NCBI GenBank assembly: GCA_024345305.1
Contig: BRON01000007.1
Coordinates: 1,674,001-1,738,000, forward strand
Reading direction: 5' to 3'
Length of the DNA stretch: 64,000 nucleotides
DNA from: Mrakia gelida
Taxonomy: Eukaryota > Basidiomycota > Tremellomycetes > Cystofilobasidiales > Mrakiaceae
Below the pieces are notes generated by a model. That model saw only the letters and a program-made list of their open reading frames with translations, was not told the DNA's origin and did not search any database. Positions within the stretch are counted from its first letter, which is position 1. Each line of letters starts with the position of its first letter. Below are positions 43,814 to 55,938 of this stretch, piece after piece. A program made the translations under genes and the position numbers.

Positions 43814-46727
43814 TCAACCCTCCTCTCTCACCACTCCCCCCTCCGCACAAGAGCCTGCTCGCTGCTGCTGCTCGTCGGACTTGATCTCGTCGAACCTCAC
43901 CAATCCCTCCCGCTCTCGACAACTCTTCGGCACTCCCTGCTGGTCTCCACAGTTTCGTTTGGGATCGTAGAAGGACGTGAAGACAATTCCGGAGAATCCT
44001 ATCCAAGCGAGAATGAACCTGGGAGGAAGAAAAGGGGAAGAACGAGAGATGAGGACGAGACGAACGAGAGTGGCGACGACGCGTCGAGAAAGTGGGAAGG
44101 GACGGACCAGAAGCCGGCAGCGGTTGATATCCAGAGTGAGAGATCGTGTGAAACTGCGTTGGAAATACCCGTCGCGATGACGAGACCTGGAGAAGAGAAG
44201 GGAAGGGTGTCAGTTCGGGAAAGTGGACGACCGCGACGCGACGACGACGACGAGTACGAACCGGTCATCGCTCCGATCTGAAACGCAGAGTTCGTCACAG
44301 CACCGGCGAACCCAGCGAGGTGAGGCGGGCAAGTTTGAATGAGAGCCGTGTTGATCGAAACGAGGATGAGGGTCACGCCTCCGCTACCAGCGTTCGAATT
44401 CGAAGAAAAAGAGTCAGTTCGATTCTCGTACCGAGTTGGGGAAAGACGACGTACCTTCCGATGATAAAACCTGGGAACATGTATCTCCAGTACTGAGTTC
44501 CGTCGGAGAAGATGATGAGCAGAAGTCCAGCGACGGCGAAGAGGGATCCGAGGGGAACGACCCAGCGAGGACTGTAGAATCGAGAGAAGAAGTCAGATCT
44601 AAGAGGCAAGAAAGCGGTGATATTCCGAGCTCACTATCGAGAGATTACTGGGAAGATCTGAGGAAGTCCACCGACGATGAGAGCCGTTCCGGCTTGAGGG
44701 AGCCTGCGAGACACGTTCGAACGATCAGCGACTCGAACGAGACAACGAGTCGAGAAGAGCTTGATAGAGACGAGCTCACAGCATAGCAGCGGTCAAGATC
44801 TCGCTCTTTCCGCGAACTCTGATCAAGTAAACACCGATTCGAGCTGCGAAGGAGACCAAAGGTCGAGGTCGAGGTCAGTCGCGTCGAGTCGAGTCCGAGT
44901 ACCGAAACCACGAGACTCACACTGAGTTCCGGCCCAGAAGTTGAACGGAGTGAGGCACATGAAGAGGAGGAGAACGAAGTTCAGGTGTGTGAAGGGCTCG
45001 ACCTGGAGAAGGGCCTGTGCGCGGAGAGGGAGAGGAAACGTCAGTCGAAAGCAGTGGAGAAGTGATGGAAGGGACGAGCGAACATGACTCGGAGGCAGGC
45101 GAAGCTCCCAGAACAAGAAACCGATGAAGAGGAAGACCGAGACGAGGAGAGTAGCGATGAAAGTAGCGTTCTTCCAACCCTGTCGAAAGGAAAGGAGGAG
45201 AAGATCAGCACCGTCGACGAAAGCGTCCGAAAGGGAAAGACTCAAGAACCACTGACGTGCGCGACTCCAGAAGTGATGGAAAAGATGAAGAGTACGAGTC
45301 CGGCTAGATCGAACGGATAGTATCAGCCGTGATCCAAAGTCAACGCTCAAGTGTCGACGCACTCGTAAAGCTCACAGCGCCGACCACGTCGAGCCTCCTC
45401 CATCGTTGAGTTTCGGTTCGGCGTCCCTTCATTCCAGGAGAAGGAAGGACGATCCAAGCGACGAGACTGAGCGGGATCGATACAAAGGATCCTATTCTAG
45501 GTACCCAGTGCCAGTTTTTGGGTCCGATCAGCATGATGACGCCCTGAAGAGAAAGTGAAAGAGGAACGAGGTCAGGACGCGTCGAAAGTTGGGCAGGTGC
45601 GAGAAAGGAACTCGTACAGTGAACAAGAGTCCGAGAACGTCCCCGAGAGCGGCAGCGAGTCCGAACCTTCAGTTGCACAGGATGTGAAAGCGAGATCAGC
45701 GAAGGAGGATGTCAAGAAGGTGGGGAAAGGGGGGCGCGACTCACATGTTCAAAGCCTGGGTCTGAGCTTTCGACTCGTTGAAGGTCAAGATGAGGAGGGT
45801 CACTCCTGCAGAACACGAGTGAGCATCACTTGCTAAGCAAGATAATCGAAAGAGAGAAGCGCTCACCTGCTGGTATGTTCAACGCACTCGCTGAAATCCC
45901 GCGTCGACGAGAAGGTGAGCCTGGTCTGCTCGACCTGTTGAGAGAACGACGGTTCACTTACCTATCCCGGTGAAACCTCGAAACACCAAGAACCCCTTGT
46001 AGCCATGAAAGAACGAAGTGCCCAGCGAGAGACAGCCCGTGATTCCCTGGGAGGAAACGATGCTCAGCGCTCCTCGGAACTTCGACTTCAGAGTGTGACG
46101 GAAACGACTCACCAGACTCCAGCAGAACAGAAGGCGCGGACAGTAGAGGTCTGCTATACGACCACCGAGAGGAAGAAATCCAGCGAGTGCTGTTGAGAGA
46201 GAAGACGAGTGTAAGAGCGAGGAAGAAGGAGGAAGGAACGAAGGCGGAGAAGAACGAACTGAGGGTGAACGAAGCGATAACTGTGAGGAGACGAGAATGT
46301 CTTCAGCTGAAGGTTTGCGACTCCAAAAAAGATGCAAGTTCGCTCACCCCATAGAGCGTTTGTTGGCTCGAGTCCGATATCAGAGAAGACGGTTGGGTTC
46401 GCAATGACTGAGCTCGAAAAGAGAGGGAGGGAGAGATTGGTGAGCTCGTTCTTCCCTTCCTCCCCTCGAGACCCTTTACTCACAGAGACTACTGAGCAGA
46501 GCGATCGTCAGGAACTGAGAGCAGCAGACCACAACAAGTAGCGCTACCTTCCTGCTCCTCCCCATCCTATGTAGACTCGATCCTCGCTCCTCGAAGTTAA
46601 CGACGACCTCCTTCGACGAATGATCAGCTTTCGCCGTCTCGCCCGTCGGCCTGCTCGAAGCTCCTACCACGGCTGCTTCGTCGCTTTTGGTTTCGGACAG
46701 GGTATCTTGATGCGGAGGTGAGTCCAT
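43814..46727 (-). CDS. MFS transporter, DHA2-like drug:H+ antiporter
   Basis: Polytopic permease of the major facilitator superfamily, most like the 14-span DHA2 group (ATR1-type). Start MDSPPHQDTLSETKSDEAA, a hydrophilic N-tail of about 55 residues, then RKVALLVVVCCSQFLTIALL, FTLSALAGFLPLGGRIADLYCPR (motif A-like), GTSFFHGYKGFLVFRGFTGIGASALNIPAG, AAALGDVLGLLFTGVIML with NWHWVPRIGSFVSIP, WIVLPSPGMKGR, NATFIATLLVSVFLFIGFLFWE, FVLLLFMCLTPFNFW, VVPLGSLFAVAGLLLIIF, LILVSINTALIQTCPPH, GAVTNSAFQIGAMTG and ILAWIGFSGIVFTSFYDP. A hydrophilic tail ends GVVREEG. More than a dozen introns. The substrate is unknown. Confidence 0.88.
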
Positions 46728-47335
46728 GAAGAGGCTGATGGAAGAAGGAAGGAGGCGTGGTCGAGGTGAAATGAAGGAAGGAAAGGAGGGAGGGAGGGAC
46801 GAAGGTCGTCGGTCGAACGTCAGCTTTCGAGTGGGAAGGAACGTCCGCAGCGGGACGGATGAGAAAAAACTCACTCAGCGAGACGCAGAATGGGCTTTGA
46901 AGGTGAGAAGTTGTAGTCTGGGCTGCCTGAGAAGTTTGCCGGCTTTCCGAACAAGGGAGGAGAGCAGAAAGCAACGAGAAGGTCGATTCGAGCTCACCGA
47001 CTCTTCTTCCTCCCCTCGCCGCCTCGTCTCTCCTTCTCTGGCTCTTTGGCACAGAAGTTGGGATCTTCTCACCGTGCATCCTCAAGAGTACACCAGTGAA
47101 AAGCAAGCTGTATCGTCTCTCGAGAGATTTCTTCCCAAAAAATGGAAGAAGACACGTCGTGAAGCTGCTCGAGAACGTCGCGTCGTCCCCCTCATCTCTC
47201 GAGTCGCAAAGTTTGAGAACGAGCTCATCGTGATACAACGAAACAGATGATGCAAAAGAAATCGTAAAACGGAACGAAGAAGACACGAAAAACCTCCCAC
47301 CCCCAAAGACGCAACGTCGATCAACGGACTCTAAA
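46728..47335. other. Promoter of MFS transporter
   Basis: 608 bp. Long opposite open frames (plus 46726-47250; minus 46624-47286) overlap each other and show no domain. The minus sequence contains a splice-like CTGAC and may include a leader intron of the transporter. No separate gene called. Confidence 0.4.
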
Positions 47336-47818
47336 TCAGAACCTAAGGTTGAGGGGAGGAGAAAGACGCGATTCGATCAGCCCACAGTCCAGACTTTCCT
47401 CCCATTCTCAGCACATGGGGAAAGAGTGAAAGACTCACCTGTTCATCCACGCATCGTACATCTCCTTCGCAACCTCGACTTCCTCCTTCGTCAATGCCGG
47501 TGCCGGAAGATCTGCGTCGTCGTCCATCTTCTTCGCGGCTTTGCCCTTCGACTTGAACAGGTCCTTCGCCGCCTTCCAAAGCGGTTGAGTAGGCGTGAAG
47601 AGGAGTGGTTCGAGCTTGATCTTGGCTTCCTCGCGTGATGATGATGACTGGTACGAGTTGAGGGGGGAGGTGGGTGAGGAAGGAGTGGAGGAGGAGGAAG
47701 ACGAGTAGCGAGGGAGGGGAGATTGGTTCTTCGACGGCGACGGCGTTGATCGTGATGAGCGAGAGTAGGAGACAGGAGAGGAAGATTCGACTTGACGGTA
47801 GGGGTGGGAGTAGTTCAT
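47336..47818 (-). CDS. Small unrecognised protein, paralogue C
   Basis: Exon 1 47439-47818, intron with donor GTGAGT and acceptor TTAG, and 7-nt exon 2 at 47336-47342; 128 residues. Begins MNYSHPYRQVESSSPVSYS, with a long Ser/Pro/Tyr-rich stretch. It then has EEAKIKLEPLLFTPTQPLWKA, AKDLFKSKGKAAKK, a short acidic link (MDDDAD) and LTKEEVEVAKEMYDAW, ending Asn-Arg-Phe. LEPLLF-(S/T)-P and EVEVAKEMY are identical or nearly so in paralogue A, more distant from B. No known family recognised. It lies between the MFS transporter and the zinc-cluster regulator. Confidence 0.77.
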
Positions 47819-48495
47819 TGCTGGTAGAGTGAAGTGGAAGTGGGTGAAGAATGAAAGAGGAGGATGTGGTTGATGGGTGAAACGAAACGAAGGACGCAAG
47901 TTGGAACGTTGAAAGCTTTCGTCTGGTTGCTCCCGACCCTTGGAAAAATCAAAACAAACCAGCTAGGTTCAACAGGCCCCTCTGAAGTCTCGATGGAACG
48001 CGTCAAGAGTCTAGAGTCGGAGGGCAAACAGTCGGTCATCAGGAATCGAAGCATCAAAGGGCGACCTGTTTCAGCCCATCAGTTTGCAGGGGTCGGCGGC
48101 TGTCTCGCCCTCTTCCCTTTCACCGTTCCTCTTTGACACTTAATTTATACCCATCGGTCACCGAAGGATCTTCTACTTAAAAGGGACCTCCTAAGTTCAG
48201 CACCAGTTCAGCTGTACCTGTTTCGGAAGCGAAAATGAGAGGAGGGCGAGATCACCCGAGACGTCGCGTCGCGTCAACCATTTTCCTCGCTCTCGCTCAA
48301 CGCGTCTCTCTTCCACGTCGAGAAGGATACAAAAGAAGGTACCAAGAACTGACAGCATAGATAGGAACCCCAAAATAAACATGCAAACAAGCTAAAGACG
48401 TGTATAAGTAAGGAAGAGCGGAGATGATATCGAAAGAGCGAGCGAGCTAAAGAGTCGTCAGAAGCAAATCGTACAGGTTCGTCCTCCTTCTGCAA
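47819..48495. other. Spacer paralogue C promoter / zinc-cluster gene 3' region
   Basis: 677 bp between tandem minus-strand genes. AT-rich islands such as TTAATTTATA near 48139 and AAAATAAACATGCAAACAAGC near 48370 are unusual for this GC-rich window and probably mark 3'-end formation of the regulator and the promoter of paralogue C. No gene seen. Confidence 0.45.
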
Positions 48496-51400
48496 TCAAC
48501 CATATCTCGGGAAATTGGAGGTGTAGCCTGAAGGCGGACCTCCTGCGTTCCCTCCACCTCCGTTGCTTGCCCTCTCGCGGGCCATCCTCATCGCCATCTC
48601 CGCCTGCGAGAAGTACCCTCCTGTACCGTCCTGCTCCATTCCCTCGCCCTCGTTCTCGCCTCGGAAGAGATCTCTCGGAGCTGGAGCAGGCGCGAGGGTC
48701 TCCATCGCGGACGACGAGGGGTACTGGTACGAGTGAGCTTGAGGATGTTGAGGCTCGTGGGAGTACTGGTACTGATTGGGAGGAGGAGGAGTATGCTGGG
48801 ACGCGGAGTGATGAGGAGGAGGGGGAGGAGGGAACGAAGACGACGACGACGATGAGTCGTGACGTTCGAAAGGGTGGCGGAAGGCTGGGTGTTGAATGGG
48901 AGGAAGAGATTTCGAGGCAGGATGGTAGGCCGGAGGTTCCGCGTAGGGGTAGGGGTGCTGAGGATGCTGAGGGGAGTCGGCTGGAGTGGGAGGGTTGTGA
49001 AGGTCGAATTGCTGAAGGTACGAGGACGTGTGTTCGACTTGAGGAGGAGGAGGGTGAGGTGGATGAGGTGGTGAATGGGTAGGATAGGATGGATAGGATG
49101 TGTTTTGGTCGTAAGAGTAGGGGTCATGGCGAGGAGGTTCGTAGCGAGCTGGTTCGAAGAGTTGAGGGCTGTTTTCGTAAGAGTGGGTTCGAGGAGGAGG
49201 GAGGTACGAGTCGTAGGAGGGTCTGGCGTCCATGGGTTCCGAAAGGTACATCTCCTGGTGCTGGAGAGGAGCGAGGGTGACTGAGGGTTGATTCCTTCCA
49301 TCGTCGGGAGGGTAGTAGCCTTGGGCCTCCGAGATGAACGTCGACGGACCAGGGAGAACGAAGCCGAGTCCGGCCTCCCCTCCCTCGTCCTCCACTCCTC
49401 CGTCATAACGAGTGTCGGCCAAGCTGACCTCGAGGTGGCCCTCCTCTCTCCAGACTCGAAGCTCACCAGGAGAGGAACCGAGCGAGCCGCTTCCTCCCCT
49501 CGAGGCATGTCTCGAACGACTTCCTCCTCGTTGCGACGACGGAGGCAACGCCCAAACTCCTCCTTCCGGCGAGTCGTCCTCCAACTTCAAGGTCACGTCC
49601 AACGACCTAGCAAGGGATCCTCGGTTCCTGTACGACGAGCCTGAGGAAAGACCTTCGGCGACGAGTCCAGACGCGTAAACCGACTGAGAGGGAGCTTCGC
49701 CGAGATGATCGCTGGACGACGACGAGCCTTGGCCGTTCGAGTCCTCGGTATAGGTCTCGCTGGCGTACGATGGCATCCGTTGAAGCGTAGGAGGAAGGTC
49801 GCCAGATCGAGTTCGGACTCCGGTGGGTCGAAGAGGGTAAGGGAGGTAGGCGGAGATGGAGGGATGAGAGGCGTCCTGAGGTCGACCTTCGGTGTCGAGA
49901 CTGTTGGCCCAGAGGGTCTTGATCTTTTCGGTTCGCTCGTAGGTCTTGGAGAAGGCCCATCGCATTTCGTCGAAGGCGGAGAGACAGGCGTTGCTGTGAA
50001 GATGAAAGGCGAACACGACGAGGTCAGCTCGAGAGAATGCAAAGTTCGAGAAGACGCGTCTCTTTGAACTCACATGTCGGACGAGCTCCCTCCATCGACG
50101 GCAAGAATCGAAGCAGCGTAGTAGACTCCATCTAGAAGGTGAAAAGAGACGTGGTCAGGAAAGGCAGCGGTGAAACGGAGAAGACGAGCAAACTCACCTC
50201 GAACCAACGACGCGTCGTAACCGAAGAACCTCGTCCCAAGATTCCTCTTGACGATGACGACAACGAGCCTGTGCAAAGGAAAGAAAGGATGGTCAGTCAA
50301 GTCAAGAGAACGTGAAGAATCGAAAGCAGCTCGACTCACCGAGCGAGGTTGTAACACTTCGCCTCAGCGATCGCGTGAAGACGCTGAGCCTCGAGGAGGT
50401 TCGCTGCCGAGATCGAGCCCGTATCCGAGTCCATCGTCTGAAGTCGAGGAGCGTTGACAGTCTCCAGTAGGGTCGTGACTCGATCGGCGAGAGCTTCTCG
50501 AATGACAGAGTGACCTGAAAATCGAAACGACGCGAGAGGATGAGAGAAGCGGTCAGCAGCTCGTTCGTCCTCGACCCAACATCTCAGAATCGAGAGGTAA
50601 AAGAGAGATGAACTCACACTCAAACATGAAGATCTGCCACCCATCGCAGAACCTGACCATATCCCTCTGCTTCAACGCTCCAATCTCGTCCCCTTCCCCT
50701 CCCTCCGAACGAAACATGTGAAACTCCTCCCAGCAGCTCTCCAACGCCTCCCAGGCCTGCTTCAAAAGCCCAGCGTCCACCCTGTCCTTCCGTCGAGCCT
50801 TGGGTCCGGTGAGAGACTGGTGGATCTGTCGACAAGCCTGAGCGAGTCGGATGGGAGCGGTCGCGTATCGAGCGGCGAGATGGTATCCGTTCGGCGAGGG
50901 TGTGAGGGTCTTGTGAGATGCTGGACCGGAGGATTGGAACTCCTCGAGATCGTCTTCGTCCCTGTGAGCGAAGAAAGGGGAGAAAGGTCAGAAGGAAGGA
51001 GAGAAGAAGAGAAAAAGGGAGCGAGTGCACATCACGAGTCGTCCTCCTTTCAATCCCGTCTTGATCGCTTCGTGGACTGGAAGAGAGGGGCGAGAGAGTC
51101 AGAAAGATCGAGGAGGGGAATGATGATGCGAAGACTGAGAAGCTCACCGAAGCAGTACCAGTAGACTCTCGCGCGAACAAGGAACTCAGGTCGTTGCTCT
51201 CCCGTCGCATTTCCCCATCTCGTCGAGTCCGATCCTCCGTCGACTCCGAGCTCGTAAGTCAGCGAGTCCATAGAGCAGAGCGAGTAGACTTGAGCCACGG
51301 CACATTCGTACATCGCCAGCCTCTCGATCGGAGGAGAGGTGTCTGAGGAGGCGGCAGAGAGATGAATCGAGAGTCAGCTCTTCGAGACGCGTCGAGATCG

Positions 51401-54023
51401 TTGCGAGAGAAGGGTGAGAACGAAACGAACCTTCCGTGAGGGGTAAGATCATCAACAGTACTCGTACACCATCCCAAGTAGGTCGTCGCATGACACTGCA
51501 AGGATACGTAGAAGGGAAGGTCAGCCACGTCAATGAAGCCTCGAAGCCACCGACTCGCGACGACAGGCAAACAAGCAATCGTTTTTCCACTCACGCGTAT
51601 CGATCAATCTCTCCCAAGCACTCCGTAACGATCTCGTTGCACTTCTGACGTCTCCTGATCCTGTCGTCGTTCGTCGTTGGCGGAGGAGCTTCCTTTCCTG
51701 ACTCGTCGACGCCGTAGGAGAGAGCCCAAGCGTAGAGAACGTGAGGGATGATGGAACCCTGTTGAACGAGAGAGAGATAAAACGAGACGCGTCAGATGAT
51801 GTTCGAGAGGAGAGATGGAAGAGACAAGAGAGAAAGAAGAGGACGAACGACTGGTCCGAGGGATTCAGCTTTGGGAGGATCCGTGACGAGGAAACGACGA
51901 GCGAAGTCTTCTGGGTCGAGCATCGGACCTGGAGTCGAGAAAGAGACCCGATCAGCCTTCGAGGACGCTCGGATCCGTCGAGGAAGAGTTCACTCACGTT
52001 GAGTGTGGAAAGCAGAATAGAACTCGGACGACAAGAACGCTTTCTTGAGCTCGGGAATCTTCCTGCCCGATCCCGTCAACCCTTGCGTCCCTCTCGCGAA
52101 GTTCGAGTTCCCAAACTCGTCCTCGACCTGGAGAACTCGTTTCCCTTTCCGAAGAGCCTTCGCCTTGGTGGGTTTGGGAGGATCGGGGAGAGCTGCTGGT
52201 AACGATTTCGACGTCGACGGACCGGAGAAGGACGTCGAGTTGGAGGAAGTCGAGGAGGTGTAGGAAGGGCCCGAGCGATTGATTGGAGGAGGAGCGGGCA
52301 GGTTTGGGTTGTAGGAGTCGCTAAAGGAGGGTCGGAAATAGAGAGAGACAAGGAGTGAGCTGAAAGAAGGGCGGAGAAGAAGAGAGAGAGAGAGGGATGA
52401 TCGAGAAGGGAGATTGAAAAAGAGGACGAACACGCAACGAAGTCCTCGCTCCAGGCAGTTCACGCATTTGAGGACCGTTCCAGAAGCTGAGACGAGTTCT
52501 CCGTCGATGAGAGAGAGAGCTGTTGCTTCGGGAGACGAGAGGTAGCCAGACTTGACGTCCGTGAGGCTGAAAGGGAACGAAAGCGAAGGAGAGAAAGTCA
52601 GTCGACGTGAAACTCGACGCGACGGAGAGAGGGAGGTTTGGATTGAAACCGAGACCCTCAGCTTGACCTCCTACAACGAAACAGAGCAAATTCACTAGCA
52701 CAGGAGAAAGCTGCGACACCGCTTCTACCCTCACGGAAGCAGCGCTCGCCCGCTAACTCTTCCCACCCAGCCATCTTCCCTCGTTGGTCACCCGAGAGCG
52801 AATCAGAGCGACTCGCTCTCTATCCCTTCACGTGAATCTCGGCAAACTCTGGCCAGCCTCTGGCTCAGTGACAAAAAAGAGCAGATTCTCCGCCGTCGAG
52901 AGGCGGAGTTGTGCTCAAGATGGGGAAGGGGAAGAGGTGATCGAAGTGGAAAGGGAAGGTCGAGCGGTGAAAAAGGAGGAAGGAGGAGGTGTTGCCAGAA
53001 GATCGCTCTTTTTTGGAGAGCAGAGGGAAGGGAAACGAAAGGAAACTCACTTGCATCTGTAGAGAGGAAGAAGGGAGAGATGGCAGAGAGGCAGAGAGTC
53101 AGTAACTGATCAAGGGCTCGAGTCGGAAGAATGAGGGAACGTCAAAGAAGAGATTGAGGCGAAGGGCCTGTTTGGCAAGAGGTACGAGAGATTGGGCAGG
53201 GAAAGTGAACCTTCTCCGACATGGCCCGGCCTCCCCAACGACAGCGGGGGGAGGGAAGGTTGTAGCACTGCCCGTTGGTGCAGAATTTACGTCGACGGTC
53301 GTTCAGCCCTCACTGCTTCCGAAGCTCAGCTCGAGTTCGAAGCGCCGAGGATCCATCTCCAACACTCTCTCCACGTTTTCTATCCTCCTTCTTGTGCTTG
53401 TTCTTCCCCAGAACGAGCGTCGATATCTGATGGAAAACGAGGACTGACCTGACTCTTCTCAACCGACAAGCCCCGCAAGAACTATACTGAGTTCTGAGCG
53501 TTCCATCCTTCCTCTGGAGAACCTTGGATCCTGATCCTCCCCCGGCACTCGCTCCGTCGTCTGCGTTCTTCTTCTTCTTCGCCGCTCTCGAAGGTCCCGT
53601 GACAGCTTTGGCCTTCCCTTTGGCGGCTGCTCCCATGAGAGATCCTGAGCGTTCCTTTCCTTGACGAGGTTTGAGCGTCGAAGTCGAGGAGGAAGAAGGA
53701 GGGAAGGGAGGGAACGAGTCGGCCGTGACGAAGGGAGGTCGACTCGAAGTTGAAGCTGACGTTGAAGCGGTGGGATCCAGGTCCTCGTACGAGTGAGGCC
53801 ATTGATCCGAGGACGATAAGGACGAAGAAGAGAGATGCGAGGAAGGGAGTTGGTTCTGATGGGAGGTCGTAGGAGGGGAGGGAAGGGGAGGAGAGTGGAG
53901 TGGAGGTGGTTGCTGCTGAAGGACGGAAGGTTGAATCGTTCCAGTAGAGTAAGGAACCGAGAAGGGTTGATGAGGATGATGATGATGATCCGAAGAAGAA
54001 GAAGAGTGTCGAGTAGGAGCCAT
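48496..54023 (-). CDS. Zn2Cys6 fungal transcription factor
   Basis: DNA-binding regulator. The N-terminus (MAPTRHSSSSSDHHHHPHQP) is His/Ser/Pro-rich; an in-frame ATG lies upstream at 54185. The zinc cluster is spread over three exons: SCGACRLRRVR, a 6-nt micro-exon giving Cys, then NLTDVKSGYLSS onward to LKCVNCLERGLRCV. After it comes KALRKGKRVLQVEDEFG, then the fungal-specific regulatory domain (ELKKAFLSSEFYSAFHTQRP, SIIPHVLYAWALSYGVDESG, MRRPTWDGVRVLLMILPLTED, YECAVAQVYSLCSMDSL, RARVYWYCFVHEAIKTGLKGG, FCDGWQIFMFEC). It ends in a 480-residue low-complexity tail rich in Pro, Ser, Gln, His and Tyr. About 15 introns. Target genes cannot be told from the sequence. Confidence 0.88.
53051..53056 (-). 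other. 6-nt internal micro-exon of the zinc-cluster gene
   Basis: Minus-strand ACAG|ATGCAA|GTGAGT. Upstream exon ends ...GTC AG at a GTCAGT donor (about 53455); downstream exon starts at CCTCACG (about 52575). Joined, the bases give Arg-Cys-Asn in phase, supplying the third Cys of the cluster. Flanking introns are about 400 and 475 nt. Confidence 0.7.
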
Positions 54024-55938
54024 CGTCGCTCTTTTAAAGAGAGCACCTGGACGTTGGAGGGTGAAAAGAATCGCCGACCTGCCAGATGAAAGGAGGAGGG
54101 GAGGCAGGGTCAGGGGAAGGGCGAGGCCAGCCGTCCGCCGAGAATTCTTTCCCTTCTTCCCCTCACTTTCCTTTCCCTGCGCCATCTATACGTCCAATGC
54201 GAACGGCGTCCCAATGAACTTGGCGATGACTCCCCTATCAAACCTTCCTTACCGCATTAAAGAGCCAGCGGAAGCTGTTATCTTCAAGAACCGAGAAGGT
54301 CGAGAACGGGAGACGCGAACGAGAGCGAGAGGACTGTTGCTGTCTCTTCCTCTCGTCGGGAGGTCTCAGCGCTACAAGCGTGTATCCGCACGTTTGGCTT
54401 ATCTCACGTGTAACAGTCAGCTTTGTACACGAGAAAGGGAAGGAATGGCCAGCCGGGAAGACAGACCTTCCCCGTTCGAGAAAGTCGAAGGAGGCGTTTC
54501 GTTCCCTCCCCTCCCCACGATTCCCAAAAGAGGAAAAGCCTTCTCGCGTTCCAAAAGTGCCCATGTGAACCCTGAAGGAACATGAACCTACATGCTTATA
54601 CGACGCTGATCTGCATCGAGTTCATCAACCTTGCTTCAGCGTGGACTCAAGTCAAAGTAAAACTCCGAACGAGCATCGACGCGACGAGCGAGCTCGCGAG
54701 AAGAGATGGGTTCGCTTTGCTTCCCTCTCTTCCCCACCCCCTCCCTTCTCGCCTCGGTTCTCTCTCCTCTCCCCCTCGTTAGCTTCGTCGGTCGTGGCAC
54801 ACCGAGAGGCAAAGTTTCTCGCAGCTCCGTGCGCTTAAACGTTAAACTTTCTTCGAGGGGTGGGTCAGTTCCTCCTCCGTCGAGCTCGAGTCGGTCGACC
54901 TTCCTTGCCCAAATTTAGTTCTCTGACCTCCTTCCCTCCCTTCAGCGCCCGTCTCAAGCTCATCCACACTCTTTCGCATACCTGCAGCCCTTATTGCCTT
55001 CGTCCCTAGAGCGCGTCGCTCACTGCAGAGGCTCTGGTGGAAGGAAGACTGGTCACTGATTCGAACGGGCCAACGCGTCGCGAGGCGTTGCTCTCCCATT
55101 GTTTTTCGTACCGCCTTTCCGATTCGACAACGACTACTCTACGCTCTGGGATGTTTGCGGTATAGGCGTCGAGTCAGACTGACCGCCTGCTGGCTGGGCG
55201 ACTTCTCTCGAGAAGAAAACGCGAAAACGCGACGCGACTCGTTCCAGCCGTCTCGTCCCGTTTTTCGAGCTGACTTTGATGTACGGACCACGAGCCTAAG
55301 ACGACCGGGAAGACCGCTCTTCGTCTAGTCCGTTCTTAACAAACCTTCGTCTCAGTCCTACGACCTATCGCTGTGAGACGACCAGTGCTTAACGCGTCTC
55401 ATTCTCGTCTCTCTTTCTCTCGTCGAACCCTTCCTTAAAACCCAAACTACTAGATCAAAAAAGAAATCGACGACGAAGACCACACCCAGAACCCGCACTA
55501 ACCAAAAACTCAACGCTGCTACCAATACATTACTTCTTACTTACTTACGAACGAACGAAAAAAACAACCTGAGGGGGAGCGGATGCAGCTGCTGCCGATT
55601 CTTTTGGGGGAGGAAGAAGGACGGAGACGGAGGGAGGTGTGTAGGAGAGTAAGACGGACGGAGTAGTGAGCGAGAGGAGAGATAGACGAGAGGGTTGGGG
55701 GGCTAGACGACGACGGCGAGGGTTTTTTTTGAGAGAGAGAAGAGAGAGGAGAGGAGGGGGCACACTGTAAGTGAAAGTGGAAAAGAAAAGATGCTAAGTA
55801 GGTGAGGAAAACCGAACCGAACAGATGAAAAAGGGGTGGATGAAAGAAAGCAAAGGTAGAGTAGTGAGGTGGGGGGGTGGGGAGAAGAGAGCGAGCGAGG
55901 GAGAGAGAAACGAGTAAAGGTTTTTGGGGTTTGGTTCT
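54024..55938. other. 1.9 kb upstream region of the zinc-cluster gene
   Basis: Largest gene-free stretch of the window. It holds the promoter/leader of the transcription factor and, at its right end, the 3' region of the KH gene (G-rich GGTGGGGGGGTGGGG near 55868; ACTTACTTACTTACGAACGAACG near 55533). Several 60-100 codon open frames exist on both strands but none shows a motif or joins by splice sites. Confidence 0.45.

Noticed and set aside
46624..47286. Long overlapping open frames on both strands upstream of the MFS transporter
   Set aside because: They overlap each other, are rich in Arg/Glu/Ser as expected from CT/GA-skewed DNA, and show no motif.
48588..49508. 306-codon minus-strand frame inside the transcription-factor tail
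   Set aside because: Alternative frame of the low-complexity Pro/Ser/Gln tail; the chosen frame connects through splice sites to the zinc cluster.
54024..55938. Search for a hidden gene, tRNA or transposon remnant in the largest gap
   Set aside because: No B-box GGTTCRANYCC, no terminal repeats, no transposase or reverse transcriptase motif and no in-phase exon set could be found.
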